Translations under genes and position numbers: made by a program
Shown here: positions 56,601-64,000 of the stretch, one piece after another
Position numbering within the stretch: the stretch's first letter is position 1
How the letters are laid out: each line of letters opens with the position of its first letter
Assembly (NCBI GenBank): GCA_024305405.1
Contig: JAKNDB010000098.1
Span: forward strand, 682,001 to 746,000
DNA from: Dirofilaria immitis
Taxonomy: Eukaryota; Nematoda; Chromadorea; Rhabditida; Onchocercidae
Direction of reading: 5' to 3'
Length of the DNA stretch: 64,000 bases
The notes under the pieces: generated by a model
What the model was told of the DNA's origin: nothing
Seen by the model: the letters and a program-made list of their open reading frames with translations, nothing else
Databases searched by the model: none

Positions 56601-59600
56601 GTGGTTCCATAATGGATAGATTAACTGAATATTTTGAAAATTATTAGAATTAAAGAACTTTTTGAAACCACTATTAACACTAATTGATTTGCTTCGAGCT
56701 ACCGTTTGATCCTATAGCGTTAAATTCTGTACAACCATTAACTGTTTATCAATGATTAAAATTTTTTTTTCAGTAGATAGAACTACAGAAGCATCAGATT
56801 GCGAAAAGGATTCAAAAAGCAGCATCGTTATGGTTGATAACACTCAGATTTCAAACGATGTTTCTTCAAATATAGTATGCTTCCATTAACTTCCAGAGAG
56901 ATAATAATTCACATATTTTTCGAGAATTTTACAGTGTCTATCATGAACAAAGATCTGTTTAGGAATCAGCGGCGCCGCAAGTCAATATTGTATGTGATCT
57001 ATCAGTGAAATCTGTTGGCAATATTGACGGAGTTGCTTATGTTGCTGATAATAATGTACTTGAACTTTCTTCACTTGATCGTCAGCACATAGTTAGTTCA
57101 TAGAGATTTATTGTAGTAGATAGTGTAACTTAAAGAGATTTGATCACTTCTATCATTTACAGGAGAAGCTTGTATTTCAAATATTTAAAATTGAAGAAAA
57201 AAAGTGTATGTTTCAATATTAATCTTTGATGTGTAGCTATTTTCTAGTCTAATGAGAGTCTTTCATCGATTCGCAAAACAGCACTTCAATCACCTGCTGT
57301 TCTTCCAAAAAGAAAATTCGTTTGTTCAGTCCAAAAGTCACTCTTCCACCGAAAACAAGAACGTTATTATTTGGATCACCAAAAGTCGATGCTGCAAGGA
57401 TTGCTTCTAATCTCACTGTTTGTCCATCAGTAAGTTTCTTTTTCTTTTAATTAACAAGCGGTTATAAAGAAAAATTGAGGAACTACTACTTTGTAAATAT
57501 TTATAAAATATTACAGCAGTTTTTCAGGATAAAACAGATCTGCTAAACACTTCAGAAATTACAGCGAGCACTGATAAATCTACTGATGAGGTATTCTTTC
57601 ATTAAATTATAAATACTTTAATTGAGCCTTGAAACTGTGTTTTTATTATCTAAAATAGTGTTGCATATGGATATATAGAAAGTAATATGTAGAGAGAGAG
57701 ATGTTGAAATCTTTAAGGATCTAGTACTGATTTATCGTTTATTTTATTTTAAGGTTTTGACTGAAATTAAGCATAAACTCCGTCGTAGTTTGAATCAATC
57801 TGGTATATTTACTTTGACGGAACTTTCTGCTGCTGATGATGATAATGTTGGTATGTTGTATGATATCCCTATGCCAGAACCATTATTTCATCCAAACGAA
57901 CTCAATAGTCAAGGTGAATTTTCATGCAAAGAAATTTAGCCTTCAATCAAAATAAAAAACTTAGCTAACATAATATGAAAAATTTGCTAATTAATAAAAG
58001 CTGACATCAAACATTTAATGCCAAAGTTAAATGTAAGTTAAGAGTTATTTCTCTCTGCTAAATAATCATATATACACAGTTTTATGGAATGAAATAAGTA
58101 GTCTAATGCTTTATCCATTTAATATGAATTTTGAAATTTTAGTTTCAACATCAGAATCTTTCAATAACGAAGTACATACAACTGCTGAGGAATCCTACGT
58201 TGAATCGTCATCACTGTCTTCACGTCGCTCTGAAATTGTCACAGCAGCTTTGGGAAATGAGTCAAGTTTCCTAACCAGTCGTGTTGATACTGTGGGATTC
58301 AACATTAATTTTCGGACAATACCATGTTTACGAGTTAAGCCAAATGAGCAACCGCAGATTGTGGAGCTTAAACAATTGGCAACTACAAATTTGCGGAAAC
58401 GTATCACTGAAGTTGTCGATAGGTTCAACTTTTTTCATTTATATCTGTCACTTACAATTTTTTAAATAATAATTTTTTTGTTAACTATATTCTAGCATTA
58501 TAAAAGAAATTTAATTTTGAATAATTACTTCGATAGATGCAGACGATTAAAATATCAAATAAATAGGAAATAACTGAAAACTTAGTTTCATTTTGAAGCA
58601 CTTAAAATTTATTCGCTTCGATGTCATAAAACACTTTTTTCAGATGCAAAGGTCTGATTAACACACAGCTTCCAAATTGTGAGAATCGTAAAATCGCCGA
58701 GTGTATAAGAACATTAAATCCTAGAAAAGTTTGCCAAATTTTGTCTATTTGCACTATATATATCACTTTTTTGAATGATTCATTATTAAGCATTTTATTA
58801 ACTTTAAATACTGAGAGAAAAGAATTATTAATTTGAACACCGAAATGGAAGTGTGCTGATTCATTGTTGTATTTCAGCTTACAGTGAAAATTGTTATGAT
58901 GCTGAAAAAAGTGCATGATTTAAAATTAATAGAAACTATTTTAAATCATGCACTTAGCCAGGATTTCTTTTTAAAATTTCTTCCATCTATTTAAATTTAC
59001 GCTAGCGTCTAATTGTTAGATCAGGAACTACCTTAAATCTTGCTTAAATTCAGCTATCAAAAAAGAAGCTAACTGGTTTGACGTATGTTATTTGATGGCT
59101 CAACGTGAATGGTTTGTATTAAGAGCTAAATTGGCTAAACTGACGAGTGAAAAGTTGGATGTAAGTTATAATAATGGTAGCATCATATTTCTTTTAGGTG
59201 CGGAAAACGTGTCAGTTTTCTTTTTATTAAGCAAATGATGATGAACTTAAGAATTATGGAATCAAAATGTTATATTTTCTAAATTTTAATACGTTCCTTT
59301 GCATATGTGTAATAAGTATTTGATTGCTAACTTCATTGAATACCATATTTTAGTTAGTGATCCAATTTAAAAAATTTTTAGGATTAAAACTAATTTAAAA
59401 AAAATTTTATGAGAAGGGCATATTTAATTGTTAGATTAAATCTTGCAATATTTTAGCATATATTATTCTATATTAAGATGATCTGCAGTGTGGTATAGTA
59501 GATATGCCTAACATTAATGTCACTGAAACGTATCGACTTCTTCACAATAAAATTTTAGCATATATTATTATCTTAAGTAGAAGAAATTAGTAAAGTGTTG

Positions 59601-60478
59601 GGGAAGATAGCTAAATGAACTGTAAGCACTTTTCTAATTTTTTTGCTTATTTAAAATGAATCACTCTGTATATTACAGGAATTGCTGCTTGAAACGAAGG
59701 CTGAATCAGACCAGAAAAAGCAGTTAGCACAATCTGTGAAAGATTATCAACAAAGTCGTGATGGTATGAATTATTCATCAATTAAGAATTCATATTAAGG
59801 TAGTAAATACACTATAGTTTTCCAAATTGTTCAGATTTTATTGTATTTTAAAAATTGAGAAGTTTTATTTCGATATGCAATATGCGAAATTTTCTGCAGA
59901 AGTAATGCAGCGTTATGATCAACTAAAACTGCTAAATGAGGTTGTGAATAATGAAGCGCAAAATGAAATGAAGCTTAACGAATTGAAACATGCGATACGT
60001 GCTGGGCATCTAGAAATTGCGCAGAAAAAGTTGGAACTTACGAAGAAACAAGGCACAGTAAGTTTGAAATATTATAAAAATATAATAAGTCAGAATTTTC
60101 TTCTATTTTTCCAAAAGATTGCGATGAAGAATATTTTCACGACACGAATTATTTCTAACATCTTAACCACCATCGGATTATACGTATTCCCTTTTTCTTT
60201 TTTTTTAATTTTCCCTAACTGTTAGAGCGACTTCTTGTTTTGTTTGAATGATATTTTGTTTCGTTTGATTATGTGATTCAGATATTTTCTCGTCTTATCT
60301 TTTAGCTGCTGGAAGTTCTGTTAAATGAGTATGATGCAACGAAGTTCGCTTTGGAAAAGATGACAAAAAAAGCTGCAGAGCGAGCAGAATTTTGCAAAAA
60401 TATGATGACCATATTATTGCATACAGAGAATTATTAACAGAAAGGGACAAAGCGATTGAATTCATCTTTCGTGTTTAG
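53630..60478 (+). CDS. knl-1: Kinetochore scaffold protein KNL-1
   Basis: Outer-kinetochore scaffold of the KMN network: recruits PP1 and BUB proteins through its N-terminus and joins MIS12/NDC80 through its C-terminus. 21 exons: 53630-53661, 53902-54007, 54306-54363, 54665-54701, 54800-54855, 54999-55118, 55259-55341, 55631-55765, 55969-56148, 56369-56489, 56774-56874, 56963-57091, 57248-57429, 57528-57590, 57754-57913, 58143-58422, 58644-58687, 59054-59160, 59679-59763, 59900-60057, 60306-60478. About 804 residues (C. elegans ~1,010). Evidence: ILK directly after exon 1 (SILK-like) then KRRVSF (PP1-docking RVSF); an acidic, Ser/Thr-rich middle with MELT-like MEMS, LELS and IDVS; and a C-terminal coiled coil (QRYDQLKLLNEVVNNEAQNE, HLEIAQKKLELTKKQ). 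One-base additions are needed at 53661, 53970-53973, 54007, 57313-57316 and 60396-60400; every other junction is in phase. Family assignment rests on motif order, since KNL1 evolves fast. Confidence 0.78.
58910..58954. repeat. 17-base inverted repeat with 11-base loop in a knl-1 intron
   Basis: AGTGCATGATTTAAAAT at 58910-58926 is followed after 11 bases by its exact reverse complement at 58938-58954. It lies in the intron between the exons ending at 58687 and starting at 59054. As RNA it would form a perfect 17-bp stem on either strand. It could be a fossil of a small inverted-repeat element or a structured intron element; no microRNA is recognised. Confidence 0.7.
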
Positions 60479-61260
60479 TTATTTCGTCATGATCTCAGTT
60501 TTTTTTCTTTGTATTTATTATTTGATTTTCTGATCATCGATTCATTCCTATTATTATGCATGTTTTATAGTCATTTTATATCTTCCTCTACCGCAAAAAG
60601 TCTGATAAACTAGAAGAAATATTATTTATTTTGTCTTTATAATTTAGATAGCTAATTATGAAATATCTGCTGTGGCCACATTTGGAATTATGCTTATATC
60701 TACGGAATATATTTAGACTGTCGTAAATTTGAAATGTGGAAAATAATGTAAGTGAAAAGTAGTAGATGGAAGATATAAAAATTATTTGTTGAGAAGTGTC
60801 TTTTAAAAGCTTATCAAAGAAGTGATATTCGAATGTGATTAGATTTATTTTATTCTTATTATGAAGGCATAACAATTGAACCCACTGTATGAATCAAAGT
60901 TACTCTCAAAGAAGTGAGTAAAGGAAAGTAACTTAATCCAACATTGACCACTTTTATTTGCCATGTGTTAAGTATTTTCCTATGAATAATTCTTTTTTTT
61001 CTCCGCTGATAAACTACAGTGACAAGAAATTATGTGATGAATAGCACAGCAAATTTAACATCGATAAAAATTTACCATAATCTTTCCATTAATTAAGGTG
61101 TATTTTACATTGATAGAATCATGAATTGATTTAAAACAGATATTATTATTATTTCGGCACGAAAATATGATTAATCAAGAAAGAAAACAAATGGATTATC
61201 ACAGTTGAAATATATTCATTAGCTGATTTAAGAGATTGTAACATCGGACATTTTGACGTA
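60479..61260. other. Convergent 3' region of knl-1 and the CC-module gene
   Basis: AT-rich sequence between two convergent stops. A 95-codon minus-strand frame at 60588-60875 has no motif and lies in the expected knl-1 3' UTR. Not called. Confidence 0.5.
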
Positions 61261-62985
61261 TCATGATGATACACTGGTTAATCTATTCATATTGTAACAT
61301 AATTTACTATAGCATGCGTGATTTCCAGGGCATAAACCATTTATGCATGGGCCAATACTTTCTTCTAAAAAAAATGCTAAAATTTATGCAATTGATAATA
61401 ATTTAATTGATGATAACAAACAGATATTTTGCATTCAATGATAACACTAATCTATTGAAACATTGATATTTTTATTATTTTATATTATACAAATATTGAT
61501 CCAATTAACAATATTTGCTATTTTATGCTTAATAAATTAATTATAAATTTATACTATATATTTCATATATAAATGATATATTTGATCAAAAATAGTTTTT
61601 CTTTTTTCATTTGAAAATAGGAAAAATTTTTATTTTTATTTCGATCAATGTTTGTAGTATAAAATAATAAACTTATTGAGTATAAAATAATGAAATAATA
61701 GAATTAGCTAAATTTAAAATAAGTTTAAAAATTTTTTTTCCTATGCTTACTAATAATTATATAGGAGACAAAAAAAAAAGAAAAGACTTAACCTGTTGTG
61801 AGATTTTTTAGATTTATTTCATCTTCGATACATTTGCCATTATCGCATTTATAATTAAGAGGACAGAAATTGTTTATGCATGGGCCAATTGTTTTTAATT
61901 TTTCTGATTTTTTATCTATAGCAATGAAATAAATTAATTCATTCAATAATAATTATCGGAATTTATATATCGATTTATTGAATAAATAAGTTAAATCATA
62001 TTTATGTATTCCAATTGAAAAAAAATTAATTTAATTAGCATAAAAAATTTTGTGCTTAGAAAATAGCAAATATAATAGAAAGAATTAAATTGATTTATCA
62101 TTTCAAAATGCTTATCACTAAAATCAGTACAGTATGAACAAATATAAAATTTATTTTCAGTATTTTATAATATTGCTATTTGTTTGTAGAAATTAAATCA
62201 GTTTATTATTGATCGATTTATTAATCAAAGCGTTTATCATGGATTATCATTTTTAGTACAGTATAATAAGTTTTTCCTTTCTCTTTAAATTTATTTCTAG
62301 CATTATTTTTTTTTTAATAAGAATTAGATCGGTTTATTATTAACCAATTTATTATTCAAAACGCTTATCACTAAATTATCATCTTAATTACAATATATCA
62401 AGTATAAAATCTATTCTTAATATTTTTCGATATTATCATTTATCACTAGCATTATTTTTAACAAAATTTCGATTACTTAAAAAAATGGGAAAGTGTTTAT
62501 TCCATTTCTAATACTTTTAAAGATTAAAATTAATATCTTATTAATTAGTAGAAGAGAAATAATTTAGAAATTCATAATATAATATTAATGTCACATTTAT
62601 AAAAAACATCAACTTTTCATTCTAACTGCTATTCCAAGGTATATTTTTTTAATCAAATTATTATTATATAAATAAAATTATTTTATTATGTAAATAAAAT
62701 ATTTATTGTACGAATAAAACATTTATTGTATGAGTAAAATATTTCTTTGTATGGCTAAAATTTTTATTGTACGAATAAAATATTTATTGTATGAGTGAAA
62801 ATAAAAAAGTAAAATGAATTATTCGAAAATAAAATAAAATGTTTGAGTAAAAAGATGGAAATCATTCATATATGTCAATGTTTTAATTAGTTAAACGTGA
62901 AAATTAAGATACCTGTCGGGAGCGCTGAAGTGATTAGAATTGTCGAAATTATCACAAAAATCGTAATATTTTTATTCATTGACAT
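61261..62985 (-). CDS. Small secreted protein with two nematode CC modules
   Basis: Three exons, 62985-62913, 61915-61793 and 61364-61261, total 300 bases, 99 residues, no correction needed. Exon 1 is a signal peptide (ITIFVIISTILITSALPT). Exon 2 has GPCINNFCPLNYKCDNGKC and exon 3 has GPCINGLCPGNHACYSKLC, each with the four-cysteine spacing of the nematode-specific CC domain (GpC...CPxx..Cxx..C). Both introns are phase 1, so each exon is a self-contained module. The final residues RLTSVSS carry no membrane segment, so the protein is probably exported. Start choice: two ATGs (62985, 62979) give nearly the same signal peptide. Function unknown; CC modules occur in secreted and matrix proteins. 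Confidence 0.75.
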
Positions 62986-64000
62986 CAGAGTTTCTTAAAT
63001 AAACTATTTTGTAAAATTTAAATTGAAGCTACAAAAAGAAGACAATGAAAAATAGTCGACTCTTCCTCGTTACTGCTGATCCTTTTAAAAGCTTTGAGGA
63101 ATGATTCAAAAAACCGGATTGAATTCAAGATTAGTTTAAGTTTGTAATAAAGTTGAGAGTAAGAGAGAGAGAGAAATAGAGAGAAAAAATGGAATAGAGA
63201 GAGATAATAATGATTCCAATTTACTTATTATATATATTTTTTTGATGAGAAAATAGATTGAGCTTAAAACATAAAATGCCTTTCCATTGTTTACTTTTGT
63301 TAATATTAGCAATGTTTACAGAATTGGAAATGTAAACAAAATGCAAGAGATGCTATTACCTTCATATCAATTATCCCAATCTAATTCGGTGGTTAATTGC
63401 TAAATAAATGAGAAAGTTTTTTATTTTACGAAGAAGCAAAAAAAAATTAGTACGATCAAAGAATATTATTTCAATTAATCGTTTCTTCTTTGTTTACTTT
63501 TATAAATTGCTTCAATTAATTTTTTATTTTAATTTAATTTTTCTTTTTTATTTAATTTTAATTTAAATTCGAACAAATTAATTTCTTCCATTTTCTTTCC
63601 TTTTTTTTTTGAAATTTGAAATGATTTAATGCTTTTATTTTCATATAAATTTATAGATATTTTTCAGTAAACAATTTCTTTATAAAATTGCTAACCAAAA
63701 AATATATTTTGTATTAAAATTTATTGCGTTTTTTTTCTAAAATATATATGATAGATTTATATGAAAAAAAAATTTTGAACTATTGAAAAATTCGTAAATG
63801 TTTTCTTTCTTCTTTTTTTTTTTTTATTAATTAAGGGTCATAGATTTCGAAGAAAAAATTTCTAAGTAATATTTTAGGAATGATTGATCTTCGGAATATC
63901 GACAATAAAATAAGGGGTAATCGATAAAGAAAGTGAATTCTAGGATGACTTGCAAGCAGATCGAAACAAACATTGGATAATAATATGATAATGCGTATAT
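62986..64000. other. Upstream of the CC-module gene; nothing else seen
   Basis: AT-rich sequence with a short GA-rich tract at 63160-63202. It presumably includes the promoter of the minus-strand gene starting at 62985. No ORF or repeat array. Confidence 0.5.

Noticed and set aside
60588..60875. 95-codon minus-strand frame after knl-1
   Set aside because: No motif or signal; it lies in the expected 3' UTR of knl-1 and has low-complexity AT composition.

Overview
The window is nuclear DNA from a nematode, most likely a filarial parasite (Brugia/Onchocerca/Loa group). It is very AT-rich. Genes are split into many short exons with GT...TTTCAG introns of about 50-500 bases, and several start codons sit just after a TTTCAG/TTGCAG that looks like a spliced-leader acceptor. 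The recognisable proteins are eukaryotic, and one carries the nematode-specific CC module. I saw no bacterial, viral or transposon genes, no tRNA or rRNA genes and no CRISPR.

Layout, left to right. 1.8-3.4 kb: a complex I subunit (NDUFB3) on the minus strand, with a possible small gene just downstream in operon-like spacing. 3.9-5.4 kb: NUS1, the cis-prenyltransferase partner subunit, plus strand. 6.1-13.4 kb: a full 23-exon class I PI3-kinase catalytic subunit (age-1/p110), minus strand. 16.3-17.9 kb: F-actin capping protein beta (cap-2), plus strand. 19.3-24.9 kb: a secreted three-PAN-domain protein with a Ser/Thr-rich linker, plus strand. 24.9-38.6 kb: a gene-poor stretch with three minisatellites (54-, 50- and 43-base units) and microsatellites; two exon-like pieces lie at 33.2 and 36.3 kb. 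38.6-47.6 kb: the acetyl-CoA transporter SLC33A1, plus strand. Its 4.3-kb intron holds a nested antisense gene for a small secreted protein resembling dynein light chain. 49.4-50.9 kb: a small coiled-coil protein with a GC-AG intron. 51.0-52.2 kb: ribosomal protein L26, minus strand. 53.6-60.5 kb: a 21-exon kinetochore scaffold KNL-1 homologue, plus strand. 61.3-63.0 kb: a 99-residue secreted protein of two CC modules, minus strand.

The genes do not form one pathway. They are mostly housekeeping (respiration, dolichol synthesis, insulin/PI3K signalling, actin capping, ER acetyl-CoA import, ribosome, kinetochore) with a few secreted proteins between them. From memory, most of the C. elegans orthologues lie on chromosome II, so the block looks like conserved macrosynteny.

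The most important technical observation is that almost every gene, including L26 and capping protein, needs one or more single-base additions, usually in a homopolymer, to read through. All corrections are in the same direction (a base missing), and after them every exon set I could complete sums to a multiple of three. This points to homopolymer undercalling in the assembly rather than gene decay. The frame breaks below should be read in that light. Exon boundaries are hand-read from splice signals, phase and remembered homologue sequences; no searches were run.
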